Shown piece by piece: positions 1 to 7,638 of a stretch of DNA of 64,000 nt. Positions within the stretch are counted from its first letter, which is position 1. Every line of letters begins with the position of its first letter. This DNA comes from an uncultured Brevibacillus sp. (lineage in GTDB: Bacteria > Bacillota > Bacilli > Brevibacillales > Brevibacillaceae), in the NCBI RefSeq assembly GCF_947502445.1, contig NZ_CANMZW010000007.1, positions 124,001-188,000 of the forward strand, written 5' to 3'. The notes under the pieces are model-generated. The model saw only the letters and a list, made by a program, of their open reading frames with translations, was not told the origin of the DNA and searched no databases. The position numbers and the translations under genes were made by a program.

Positions 1-1
1 G

Positions 2-271
2 TCGCGGACTGGAAGCTATTTGTCCCAGCTGGCGGGAATTCCAGAAGGGGAGCCGCTCGCTTATTTGATCGCTCCACCATTGGAAGCCATGTACGGAATC
101 GATGCAGCTCTCAAGGCAGCAGACGTACAAATGATGCAGTTTTTTGGACCGCCTACAGAAACCAACTTCGGGGGAGCGCTTCTAACGGGTAGCCAGTCTG
201 CTTGCACAGCAGCGGCAGATGCGTTTGCCACTGCCGTTAGAAGTGTCGCCCAGCAACCTGTAAAACGATAA
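2..271 (+). CDS. eutL: EutL, ethanolamine microcompartment shell protein (C-terminal part)
   Basis: The reading frame is open from the window edge and encodes the last 89 residues of EutL, the trimeric tandem-BMC shell protein of the ethanolamine metabolosome. The C-terminal block with [20 protein letters not shown] is the typical end of the second BMC domain. EutL trimers form gated pores thought to pass ethanolamine or larger cofactors. The start and about half of the gene lie outside the window. The next shell gene begins 36 bp downstream, so this is part of one operon. The family assignment is by motif recognition and is strong; the missing N-terminus cannot be judged. Confidence 0.9.
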   Translation, partial: SRTGSYLSQLAGIPEGEPLAYLIAPPLEAMYGIDAALKAADVQMMQFFGPPTETNFGGALLTGSQSACTAAADAFATAVRSVAQQPVKR

Positions 272-306
272 AAGGGATTTTCCCTCTATAAGGGGTGGAC
301 ATGTAA

Positions 307-798
307 ATGCGCGCTCATGCATACTCACTTGGCATGATTGAAACATTGGGCTTGCCTGCTCTTATCGCTGCCGCAGATGCTGCTGCCAAAGCCGCAGATG
401 TCAAGGTAGCGACTTATGAAGGAGCGGATGGCGGAATCGTCACCGTGTATGTGATCGGTGATGTATCCTCGGTACAAGCGGCTGTTGATGCTGGAGCTGA
501 CGCAGCGAGACGTGTTGGACGATTGCTCCACTCTCACGTCATCCCGCGCCCAGATGAAAGTGTACCGAAAATGATCAAGAATCTGTTGAAACCACCTGTA
601 CAGGAAGAGGTAAAGCCGGAGCCGGCACAGGCACAACCTGCATCCGCTCTTGCTGAACAATCGATCAACGATCTGCGCAAGCTGGCGCGTTCGTACGCTG
701 ATTTCCCTCTTTCCACAAATGAAATCAATACAGCGAAAAAAGAAGATCTCATTCGCCTGCTAGAGGAAAAGCAACAAGGCGGAGGTGAACAAGCCTAA
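307..798 (+). CDS. BMC-A shell protein with C-terminal extension (EutM/PduK-like)
   Basis: This 163-residue protein has one BMC domain (about residues 5-85, with the RPDESV end typical of hexameric shell proteins), a Pro/Ala/Glu-rich linker (about 97-117) and a basic/acidic helical tail (about 118-155, including LRKLARSYADFPLS). Hexameric BMC-A proteins tile the facets of the microcompartment. EutK and PduK also carry C-terminal extensions, but this tail looks more like a SAP or Rho-N type helical module than the EutK winged helix. An ATG at 301 runs straight into a stop, so ATG 307 is the start, behind AGGGGTG. The last base overlaps the eutE start (TAATG). The exact subfamily name is uncertain. 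Confidence 0.85.
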   Translation: MRAHAYSLGMIETLGLPALIAAADAAAKAADVKVATYEGADGGIVTVYVIGDVSSVQAAVDAGADAARRVGRLLHSHVIPRPDESVPKMIKNLLKPPVQEEVKPEPAQAQPASALAEQSINDLRKLARSYADFPLSTNEINTAKKEDLIRLLEEKQQGGGEQA

Positions 799-2291
799 TG
801 ACACTCGATGCTGATTTATATTCCATTCAGGAAGTCCGCACCTATCTGGCTCAGGCCAAGGAGGCACAAGCCAAGCTCGCTTCCTACACGCAGGAACAAA
901 TCGATGCGATCATTGCAGCGATGTCCAAAGCGGGCGTCGAGGCAGCAGAACGACTGGCCGCAATGGCAGTGGAAGAGACAGGCTTTGGTAACATCCCTGA
1001 TAAACGAATGAAAAACCTGTTTGCTTCTCAGGATGTTTATGCGTGGATCAAAGACCAAAAGACCGTCGGCATCATAGGTAAGGACGAGGAAAACAAAGTA
1101 TGGGAAGTGGCACAGCCGTTCGGTGTTGTCGCTGGTATCGTGCCTTCCACCAACCCTACGTCCACCGTTATTTTCAAGTCGATGATTGCCCTCAAGGCAC
1201 GCAATGCGATCGTTTTCAGTCCTCACCCGTCCGCAGCCAAATGTACGCTGGAAGCAGCGCAGCTGATGGCGAAGGCCGCTGTGCAGGCTGGAGCACCAGA
1301 AGGCTTGATCCATTGTGTCAGCAAACCAACGCTCCCAGCTACCAACGAGCTGATCAAGCACAAGCTGACCAACGTCATCCTGGCAACAGGTGGATCGGCA
1401 ATGGTACGCGCTGCTTACAGCTCTGGTAAACCAGCTTATGGCGTGGGACCGGGCAACGTACCGGTATACATTCACCACAGTGCAGATCTGGTGGCAGCTG
1501 CTAAACGGATCGTACAGAGCAAAACGTTTGACTACGGTACGATTTGCGCTTCCGAGCAGGCGCTGGTGATTGAAGAAACCATCAAGCACCAAATGATCGC
1601 AGCGCTGAAGCGAGAAGGAGCATACTTTCTCGATGAGCATGAAAAAGAGCGCGTAGCCGCTATCATCATGGTCAACGGTTCGCTCAATGCTAAGATTGTA
1701 GGTCGCTCTCCGCATGTGATAGCACAGATGGCTGGCATTTCCATCCCTTCAGATACACGTGTACTGATCGCTGAGGAAAGCTGTGTCGGAAAGGCGTATC
1801 CGCTGTCCGTCGAAAAGCTGGCTCCGATCCTTGCTTTGTATACTGTTCAGGATGCGACAGAAGCATTTGCACGTTGCCGCGAGCTATTGGAGCATGGTGG
1901 TCTGGGACATACAGCAGGTATCCACGCTACAGACGAAAATATTATTGCGTCCTATGGCCAAGCGATGCCAGCATCCCGGGTTCCGGTCAACACCGGTACG
2001 ACCTTCGGAGGAATTGGCGCCACTACTGGCATTCAGCCATCCTTTACACTTGGTTGCGGTTCGTTTGGCGGCAACATCACTTCGGACAACATCGGACCTA
2101 AGCATTTGTTCAACATCAAGCGCATTGCGTTTGGCGTAAGAGAGATGCCGGAGTCCAAGCCAGCACAGACACAAGCAACTTCTCCAGCGGAAGAAGCGGT
2201 TCTGCAAGCTGTCTCTTCGATGAATGTCGGTCTGAGCCGTGATGAGATCAAAAATATTATCAAATCGGTTCTGACTGAAATGACGTCTTAA
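798..2291 (+). CDS. eutE: EutE, CoA-acylating acetaldehyde dehydrogenase
   Basis: EutE converts acetaldehyde, NAD+ and CoA into acetyl-CoA inside the microcompartment. The 497-residue protein has the aldehyde dehydrogenase fold, with the catalytic cysteine at about residue 250 in DYGTICASEQ and the nucleotide-binding segment VVAGIVPSTNPTST near residue 110. The last 19 residues (about 479-497, LSRDEIKNIIKSVLTEM) form a predicted amphipathic helix after a flexible linker. This is the usual form of a C-terminal encapsulation peptide. The start overlaps the preceding stop by one base and has GGAGGTG upstream. Acetyl-CoA made here feeds the PduL-type phosphotransacylase encoded two genes downstream. 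Confidence 0.95.
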   Translation: MTLDADLYSIQEVRTYLAQAKEAQAKLASYTQEQIDAIIAAMSKAGVEAAERLAAMAVEETGFGNIPDKRMKNLFASQDVYAWIKDQKTVGIIGKDEENKVWEVAQPFGVVAGIVPSTNPTSTVIFKSMIALKARNAIVFSPHPSAAKCTLEAAQLMAKAAVQAGAPEGLIHCVSKPTLPATNELIKHKLTNVILATGGSAMVRAAYSSGKPAYGVGPGNVPVYIHHSADLVAAAKRIVQSKTFDYGTICASEQALVIEETIKHQMIAALKREGAYFLDEHEKERVAAIIMVNGSLNAKIVGRSPHVIAQMAGISIPSDTRVLIAEESCVGKAYPLSVEKLAPILALYTVQDATEAFARCRELLEHGGLGHTAGIHATDENIIASYGQAMPASRVPVNTGTTFGGIGATTGIQPSFTLGCGSFGGNITSDNIGPKHLFNIKRIAFGVREMPESKPAQTQATSPAEEAVLQAVSSMNVGLSRDEIKNIIKSVLTEMTS

Positions 2292-2307
2292 TTCTTATGC
2301 GTTCAAT

Positions 2308-2333
2308 AAGCCCGCGAAATATGGCGGACTTTT
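2308..2333 (+). promoter_or_regulatory. Stem-loop between eutE and eutM
   Basis: AAG-C-CCGC (2308-2315) pairs with GCGG-A-CTT (2324-2331) around an 8-base loop, with one mismatch and a short T run after it. It may be a weak terminator or a processing hairpin that helps set a high eutM level relative to eutE. The gap of 98 bp is the longest between genes in this part of the operon. The function is inferred. Confidence 0.35.
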
Positions 2334-2389
2334 GCATAACAGCATTAACTACTAAAAAAATGTCCATACATTTAAGGAGGAAATGAATC

Positions 2390-2677
2390 ATGGCTGGAGA
2401 AATGTCCGCATTGGGAATGGTAGAAACAAAAGGTTTGGTAGGAGCAGTAGAAGCTGCTGACGCAATGGTAAAAGCAGCAAACGTAAAACTGATTGGTAAA
2501 GTACACGTAGGTGGCGGTCTCGTCACAGTAATGGTACGCGGTGATGTAGGTGCAGTAAAAGCTTCCACGGACGCAGGTGCCGCTGCTGCCGAAAAAGTAG
2601 GCGAACTCGTATCTGTACACGTCATCCCACGCCCTCATGGCGACATTGAACTGATCCTGCCTAAGCTTGAAGGGTAA
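2390..2677 (+). CDS. eutM: EutM, hexameric BMC-A shell protein
   Basis: This 95-residue single BMC-domain protein is a near-canonical EutM/PduA-type hexamer subunit. It opens with [20 protein letters not shown], carries the [20 protein letters not shown] strand region and ends with the HVIPRPH motif. EutM is normally among the most abundant shell proteins. It has a very strong ribosome binding site (AAGGAGG at about 2373) and its own upstream hairpin, which fits high expression. It has no extension, unlike the related shell protein at 307-798. Only 6 bp separate it from the next gene. Confidence 0.95.
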   Translation: MAGEMSALGMVETKGLVGAVEAADAMVKAANVKLIGKVHVGGGLVTVMVRGDVGAVKASTDAGAAAAEKVGELVSVHVIPRPHGDIELILPKLEG

Positions 2678-2683
2678 TCCTCG

Positions 2684-3460
2684 ATGGCAGTTATTACAGA
2701 AGCATCCCTCCGAGCGATGCACAAAACAGGCATACCAAACCCCTTTCTCCTAGAGAAAGGGGATAAAATAACACCCGCAGCGGCAGATTTCTTGAAAGGA
2801 AGAGGGATTGAAGTGAAATCGTTTGAGGAACATCAGCAGCCTTCCACCAATCAAGCTGCCGAGGCAGTACGTGAAATTCCCCTGGGCGTATCCAATCGTC
2901 ACGTCCATTTGTCACCTGAAGATGTGGAAAAATTGTTTGGAGCAGGACATGAACTGACGCCTATGCGCGATCTGTCCCAACCAGGCCAGTTTGCTTGCCA
3001 GGAGACGGTTACCATCGTAGGGCCAAAAGGCAGCATCCACGGGGTTCGTATCCTCGGTCCGGCGCGTGGAGCGACACAAGTAGAAATCTCCCGTACAGAC
3101 GGCTTTGCACTGGGTGTTCATGCACCTGTACGGATGTCTGGAGATATTGAAGGTACACCGGGTCTGGTACTCGTCACGGCAAAAGGCACAGTCATGCTGG
3201 ACAAAGGCGTCATTGTAGCCAAGCGGCACGTTCATATGTCGCCAGAGGAAGCACAGAGCTTTCAAGTAAATGATGGCGATACGCTGATCCTCGCGACACA
3301 GAGCGACCGCCCTATTATCTATCCGGATGTGGTCGTTCGCGTTCATCCGCGATTTGCGCTCGATTTCCATGTGGATTTGGATGAAGGGAATGCCGCTAAT
3401 TTGAAAACGGGCGACCGGGTAAAAGTGATCGGCAAAAACGGCCAGTTTTACTCCGGCTAA
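2684..3460 (+). CDS. pduL: PduL-type phosphotransacylase with an atypical N-terminal module
   Basis: This enzyme interconverts acetyl-CoA and acetyl phosphate and recycles CoA within the metabolosome. The 258-residue protein has both PduL metal-binding repeats: GVSNRHVHLSPEDV (about residue 68) and AKRHVHMSPEEA (about residue 180). Canonical PduL starts with an amphipathic encapsulation helix directly before the catalytic domain. Here the first 45 residues instead contain TEASLRAMHKTG and KGDKITPAAADFLKGRGIEV, which resemble the N-terminal segment of EutT-type cobalamin adenosyltransferases. The same pattern recurs at the C-terminus of the next protein. In eut loci this gene replaces the unrelated EutD (Pta-type) enzyme. 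Confidence 0.92.
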   Translation: MAVITEASLRAMHKTGIPNPFLLEKGDKITPAAADFLKGRGIEVKSFEEHQQPSTNQAAEAVREIPLGVSNRHVHLSPEDVEKLFGAGHELTPMRDLSQPGQFACQETVTIVGPKGSIHGVRILGPARGATQVEISRTDGFALGVHAPVRMSGDIEGTPGLVLVTAKGTVMLDKGVIVAKRHVHMSPEEAQSFQVNDGDTLILATQSDRPIIYPDVVVRVHPRFALDFHVDLDEGNAANLKTGDRVKVIGKNGQFYSG

Positions 3461-3475
3461 CGGAGGTAGAGCTTG

Positions 3476-4294
3476 ATGGACATCAGAGAAATGGTGGCAT
3501 CTATTACAAAAGAGATTCTGCTATCAATGAATACAGAAAAGAAAAAAGAAGCGCCTCGTGTCCTGTATGTCTTTTGCGACAGCCAGGCGCATGAGGCGTA
3601 TACCGATCATTTTATCCAGCTGAAAAATCACGGCATCTGCCACGACATCCTCTTTTTGGACGGGGAAACCTCTTCCTGGCTGGGGATGCACAAGATCGAA
3701 TGTGGAGGAGCAGGCAAGATCATTACTGCCGATGAATACGCTCCGGCTCCGCTCGAAGTGCCGAAAGATTATGCCGGTATCGTCATTCCAGAAATTGATC
3801 TGGACAATGCAGGGCGTATCGCTGCTGGGCTAAAGGGAACAATCAAGGCGGAGATCGTTTTTGCTGCACTGGTGACAGGCAAATTCGTCATCGCAGGCTC
3901 CGATGTTCCAGGCATCAAGCGCGCAGACCGTCGCACGCTGCAAACATTGACGCTGCCACCAGCTTACGAAAAGCTGTTCCAACGTCATGTCGAAGCGATG
4001 AAAGAGCTGGGCGTAGAGTTCGCAGAACAAAGACGTCTGGCAGATCGCGTTGTTTCCAAGCTGAAAGCACAGCTGCAAAAGGATGAGACTAAGCCAGAGC
4101 AGCCAGCACTGACCGCTCTCGATGAGACGGAGGCTGTCTTTTCTGGGAAGCTGTTGACTGCAGACTGGATTAAATCGCAGCCAGAGCTTAAAAACACGAT
4201 CCTGCACGTGAAAAAAGGAGCGATCGTCTCTCCGCTGGCCTTTGACAGCATGAGAGAACGCGGCATTACTGTCAGCTATTTGGGAAAAGGGTGA
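3476..4294 (+). CDS. Eut-operon protein of unknown function, possibly flavoprotein-like
   Basis: I do not recognise a defined function for this 272-residue protein. Three parts can be seen. An N-terminal amphipathic stretch (DIREMVASITKEILLSM, about residues 2-18) looks like an encapsulation peptide. A central alpha/beta region (about 28-150) begins with a VLYVFCDSQAHEAYTDHF strand-turn-helix that could be a flavoprotein or Rossmann-like fold. A C-terminal module (about 228-270, KKGAIVSPLAFDSMRERGI) matches the N-terminal module of the neighbouring PduL. A TTG at 3473 is possible, but ATG 3476 is better placed behind GGAGGT. It lies between pduL and eutN, so it is probably a lumen or shell-associated component. 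Confidence 0.75.
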   Translation: MDIREMVASITKEILLSMNTEKKKEAPRVLYVFCDSQAHEAYTDHFIQLKNHGICHDILFLDGETSSWLGMHKIECGGAGKIITADEYAPAPLEVPKDYAGIVIPEIDLDNAGRIAAGLKGTIKAEIVFAALVTGKFVIAGSDVPGIKRADRRTLQTLTLPPAYEKLFQRHVEAMKELGVEFAEQRRLADRVVSKLKAQLQKDETKPEQPALTALDETEAVFSGKLLTADWIKSQPELKNTILHVKKGAIVSPLAFDSMRERGITVSYLGKG

Positions 4295-4298
4295 TCGC

Positions 4299-4586
4299 AT
4301 GTTTTTGGGAAAAGTGATCGGCAGCGTGTGGGCTACACAAAAGGAAACAGGTATGGAAAATCTGAAATTGATGGTTGTCCAGCCGATTGACTGGCGTGGA
4401 GAGGAAGGCGGACAAACTGTTATCGCAGCAGACCGGATTGGGGCAGGAATTGGCGAGCAGGTTATTGTCTCCCGAGGAACACCTGCCCGTATCCTTTTCA
4501 CCGGAAATAGCGTACCAATTGACGCGATCATCGTAGGAATTGTGGATTCGTTTGAGGTGCCGGGAGCTGCAGGAGGAGAGGGATAA
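4299..4586 (+). CDS. eutN: EutN, pentameric BMC vertex protein
   Basis: This 95-residue protein of the EutN/CcmL family (BMC-V) forms the pentamers that cap the vertices of the polyhedral shell. The N-terminal [16 protein letters not shown], the LMVVQPID strand and the [14 protein letters not shown] end are all typical. Its gene sits 4 bp after the preceding gene and 2 bp before eutS, so translation is probably coupled. Only a few copies per shell are needed, which fits its modest ribosome binding site. Confidence 0.93.
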   Translation: MFLGKVIGSVWATQKETGMENLKLMVVQPIDWRGEEGGQTVIAADRIGAGIGEQVIVSRGTPARILFTGNSVPIDAIIVGIVDSFEVPGAAGGEG

Positions 4587-4588
4587 AG

Positions 4589-4930
4589 ATGGAACAGGAA
4601 CGCTCACGAGTCATACAGGAATTTGTTCCGGGCAAACAGGTAACATTGGCTCATGTGATTGCCAACCCTGACCAGATGCTCTACACCAAGCTCGGAATCA
4701 AGGAAGCAGGGGCAATCGGAATTTTGACCCTGACCCCAACAGAGACCGCCATTATCGCAGCTGATATCGCAACGAAAGCAGCAGGTGTCGAGCTCGGCTT
4801 TCTTGACCGGTTTACAGGATCTCTGATCGTCGTGGGCGATGTGTCCGCGGTGGAGATGGCTGTAGAGGCAGTCAACACGGTCTTGAGTGAAAAATTGCGC
4901 TTTACTCCGGCTTTGGTGACGAAATCATGA
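4589..4930 (+). CDS. eutS: EutS, circularly permuted BMC shell protein
   Basis: EutS is a hexameric shell protein with a permuted BMC fold and a bend thought to help curve the shell edges. The 113-residue protein opens with [20 protein letters not shown], the characteristic EutS/PduU N-terminal barrel segment, followed by the permuted BMC core with [20 protein letters not shown]. Its 3' end overlaps the start of eutP by 4 bp (ATGA), indicating translational coupling. Confidence 0.94.
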   Translation: MEQERSRVIQEFVPGKQVTLAHVIANPDQMLYTKLGIKEAGAIGILTLTPTETAIIAADIATKAAGVELGFLDRFTGSLIVVGDVSAVEMAVEAVNTVLSEKLRFTPALVTKS

Positions 4931-5370
4931 CCGGGCGTGTAATGATTATCGGAGCCATCGAAGCAGGCAAGTCTTCTCTGGTCAAGGCACTGGTGGGTGA
5001 CGAACAGCCGGCCAGAAAGACGCAGGCGCTGGAATATCGGGATTGGGTGATTGATACTCCAGGAGAGTACAGTGAAAATCCGATGTTTTATCGTACGCTC
5101 ATGGCGACTTCTCTGGAGGCTGAGCTTATTTTGATGGTGCAGGATGCCACACGCGAGCGCAACTATTTTCCGCCGGGGTTTTCGCAAGGGTTTCCCCAAC
5201 CATGTGTAGGGGTGATCACCAAAATGGATCATCCCGAAGCTGATGTAGAGCGGGCAGAAGGATTTTTGCGCCAATCGCTTGGTGACGGGAACATTTTTCG
5301 GACTTCTTCTTACACGAGCGAAGGTGTACCGGAATTACGCGCCTATTTACAAGAAATTGTTAATCAATAA
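4927..5370 (+). CDS. eutP: EutP, P-loop GTPase-like protein
   Basis: EutP/PduV proteins are small Ras-like NTPases of metabolosome operons; acetate kinase activity has been reported for Eut family members and PduV has been linked to microcompartment positioning. The 147-residue protein shows the P-loop [10 protein letters not shown] (residues 9-18), the switch II motif DTPGEY (about 43) and TKMD (about 97), the guanine-specificity motif. Length and order match the family. It overlaps eutS by 4 bp and closes the shell-protein block. After a 78-bp gap the regulatory pair eutW-eutV begins. Confidence 0.9.
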   Translation: MTGRVMIIGAIEAGKSSLVKALVGDEQPARKTQALEYRDWVIDTPGEYSENPMFYRTLMATSLEAELILMVQDATRERNYFPPGFSQGFPQPCVGVITKMDHPEADVERAEGFLRQSLGDGNIFRTSSYTSEGVPELRAYLQEIVNQ

Positions 5371-5448
5371 ACCTCTATCCGCCATGGCCAGTCTGTGAGA
5401 AAATGAGGTCAGTATCTATTTCAAGCAGGTGAAAAGAGGTTCACATGC

Positions 5449-6909
5449 ATGCAATCTATACGAGAACTGTGCATTGCTGCCACAACATTGAGTGAGGACG
5501 ATATTCGGATCATTGAAGATCTGGCTGCCAAATTGCAGATTTTTGCTGATCTGTCGCAAGCCGATATGTTTATCGACTGCCCGACGATTGACCGTAGCTC
5601 AGCGCTTGTCATCGCGCAGGCAACGCCTTCTACAGCTCGTTCGATGTATAGTGGATCGGTCGTGGGGCAGCTGGCGACAGCGGTCAACGAGCCTGCGGTC
5701 ATGTACTGCCTGACAACAGGAAAGCCGGTGATCGGATCGCGCGGTGTATCACAGGAGCAAGTCGTGATGCGGCAAAGCGTGGTTCCTATCACAAACGCGG
5801 CAGGAGAAACGATTGGTACTTTGATAACGGAGCAGGATATTTCCAAGCAGGTGGAGCAGGAGAGAAGCGTGGAAATGCTCAAGGAAACCACCGAGCATTT
5901 AAGCGAGACTCTGATCCAGTTTGCCGCTCCAGATATGCCGATTTCATCCCTTTTGCATGAAGGCATGATTTTGTTTGATCAAAATGGGATGATCACGTAC
6001 GCCAATGTACGTGCGCACAAGCTTTTGTCTCTGATCGGCTTTGAGAAGCCGGAAAAGGGAGAGAGCATTGAACGGATTTTTTCCTGGCGTGTTTCTCCGG
6101 AGAATTTTGTCAGACACGGGGGTTACATTCAGGAGGAGCTGTCACGAGGAAAGCATTTTATCATGATGAAAGCGGTTTCGTCCGCGCGCAAGCTAGACAT
6201 CATCGGGGGAATCATTCTCCTGAGAGATATATCCGATATTCGGGAAAAAGAAAAACAGCTGATGATCAAATCGGCAGTCATCAAAGAGATTCACCATCGC
6301 GTGAAGAACAATTTGCAAACCATCTCCAGCTTGCTGCGACTGCAGATGCGGCGCTCGCAATCGACGGAGATTGAAAAGGTATACCGAGAAAGCATCAATC
6401 GGATCAACAGCATCGCCATCATACACGAGTATTTGGCACAAGATGGTCTGGAACAGATTGATTTCAAAGAGATTCTCACTAAAATATCGAAAATTATCGT
6501 CTCCTCCATGAGGCGTTCTGAGCAAGCTATACAAGTAGTAGTATCGGGCGAATCGGTTTACTTGCCATCAAACAAGGCGACATCATTTGCCCTGATCGTC
6601 ACCGAATTGATTCAAAACTGCATGATCCATGGGTTTCGCAATCTGCATGAAGGCAAAATCTCCATCGTGCTCGTCTCCAAGGAAGACTTTGTCAGCATCT
6701 CCGTTACTGATGATGGCAATGGCATCGAGGACATGGAACAAATCTTGAAAAAGGGCCATCTCGGATTGAAAATCGTGGATACGCTGGTCAAGGAAGACCT
6801 GGAAGGCACGATGCATTTCCGCAATACAGGAAACGGTACAGAGGTTACCATTCTCTATCCGATCCAAAAGGGGGATGAAGATGACACAGCCGAAGATTAT
6901 GGTCGTTGA
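5449..6909 (+). CDS. eutW: EutW, ethanolamine-sensing histidine kinase
   Basis: EutW is a cytosolic sensor kinase that phosphorylates the antiterminator EutV in response to ethanolamine. The 486-residue protein has an N-terminal sensor domain (about 1-150), a PAS-like region (about 165-265), a HisKA_2 dimerisation segment with EIHHRVKNNLQT at residues 280-291 (phospho-acceptor His 282 or 283), and a C-terminal HATPase domain with DDGNGIEDM near 423. No transmembrane segment is evident. ATG 5449 follows AAGAGGT at 8 bp; an upstream ATG at 5445 is out of frame. Its 3' end overlaps eutV by 29 bp, so the two-component pair is made together. Confidence 0.92.
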   Translation: MQSIRELCIAATTLSEDDIRIIEDLAAKLQIFADLSQADMFIDCPTIDRSSALVIAQATPSTARSMYSGSVVGQLATAVNEPAVMYCLTTGKPVIGSRGVSQEQVVMRQSVVPITNAAGETIGTLITEQDISKQVEQERSVEMLKETTEHLSETLIQFAAPDMPISSLLHEGMILFDQNGMITYANVRAHKLLSLIGFEKPEKGESIERIFSWRVSPENFVRHGGYIQEELSRGKHFIMMKAVSSARKLDIIGGIILLRDISDIREKEKQLMIKSAVIKEIHHRVKNNLQTISSLLRLQMRRSQSTEIEKVYRESINRINSIAIIHEYLAQDGLEQIDFKEILTKISKIIVSSMRRSEQAIQVVVSGESVYLPSNKATSFALIVTELIQNCMIHGFRNLHEGKISIVLVSKEDFVSISVTDDGNGIEDMEQILKKGHLGLKIVDTLVKEDLEGTMHFRNTGNGTEVTILYPIQKGDEDDTAEDYGR

Positions 6910-7465
6910 TGATGAGCCGATCATCCGCATGGATTTGCGTGAGATGCTCGAAAACGAAGGATATCAGGTCATTGCCGAGGCGAAGAACGGGGAAGAGGCG
7001 GTTTCTCTTGCCCATCGTCACAAGCCCGATCTCATTATCATGGATGTGAAAATGCCTGTCTTGAACGGGATCAAGGCAAGCAGCATCATTCGTTCCTTTT
7101 CGGACAGCTCGATCTTGCTTTTGACTGCATACAGTCAGAAGGAGCTGGTGCAGGATGCCAGAAAGGCTGGAGTGACCGCGTATCTGGTAAAGCCAGTATC
7201 AGAGGATGATCTGATTCCCGCAGTTGAAATCGCCTTGAGCCAGAAGGAAAAAGTAGTATCGCTCAAGAAGGATATCAGCGATTTGAAGCAAAAAATTGAG
7301 GATCGCAAATCAGTGGAAAAGGCAAAAGGCAAGCTGATGAGCGCCCTTTCCCTGGAAGAAGATGCTGCTTATAAATGGTTGCAGCAAGTAAGCATGCAAC
7401 GGCGCATGCCACTTGTAAAGCTGGCAGAGGAAATCCTCTCCGGCGAGCACGAGCTTTTGCCTTAG
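6881..7465 (+). CDS. eutV: EutV, ANTAR-domain response regulator and antiterminator
   Basis: When phosphorylated, EutV binds paired RNA hairpins with hexanucleotide loops and prevents transcription termination in eut leaders. The 194-residue protein has a receiver domain with the acidic pair DD 10-11, phospho-acceptor D55 in LIIMDVKMP and the conserved lysine in YLVKPV near 107. A coiled linker and a C-terminal ANTAR helical domain (about 130-190, KGKLMSALSLEEDAAYKWLQ) follow. An ATG at 6875 sits too close to the ribosome binding site AAAGGGGG; ATG 6881, 6 bp after it, is the better start. The likely RNA target is in the eutA leader immediately downstream. Confidence 0.93.
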   Translation: MTQPKIMVVDDEPIIRMDLREMLENEGYQVIAEAKNGEEAVSLAHRHKPDLIIMDVKMPVLNGIKASSIIRSFSDSSILLLTAYSQKELVQDARKAGVTAYLVKPVSEDDLIPAVEIALSQKEKVVSLKKDISDLKQKIEDRKSVEKAKGKLMSALSLEEDAAYKWLQQVSMQRRMPLVKLAEEILSGEHELLP

Positions 7466-7468
7466 GTT

Positions 7469-7500
7469 GCATAGGTAACCGTTTTAGAGGTTACTCATGC
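7469..7500 (+). promoter_or_regulatory. Stem-loop just after eutV
   Basis: GCAT-AG-GTAACC pairs with GGTTAC-TC-ATGC around the 8-base loop GTTTTAGA, giving a strong hairpin starting 3 bp after the eutV stop. No T tract follows, so it is not a standard terminator. It could stabilise the eutWV message or be an upstream part of the eutA leader. Confidence 0.5.
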
Positions 7501-7537
7501 ACGATTCGATTGAACATGACAAGTGGATAGCACGAAT

Positions 7538-7594
7538 AAGCAAAGGCGCTTGAGTCAGACCGGAAGCGAGGAACCGGCTGTTCAAGCGTTTTTT
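7538..7594 (+). terminator. eutA leader: ANTAR hexaloop hairpin overlapping an intrinsic terminator
   Basis: The terminator stem is CGCTTGA (7547-7553) with TCAAGCG (7582-7588), followed by six Ts. Overlapping its 5' arm is AAGC-[AAAGGC]-GCTT (7538-7551), a hairpin with a six-base loop bearing A at position 1 and G at position 4, the published signature of ANTAR-protein targets. The two structures are mutually exclusive because bases 7547-7551 are shared. EutV binding should therefore favour read-through into eutA-eutB-eutC. The expected first hairpin upstream is less clear; GTG-GATAG-CAC at 7523-7533 is the nearest candidate but has a five-base loop. Confidence 0.7.
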
Positions 7595-7638
7595 CTCGTA
7601 CTCCCCGTCAGGCACGCCAATGGTTCAAGGAGGTTCAT

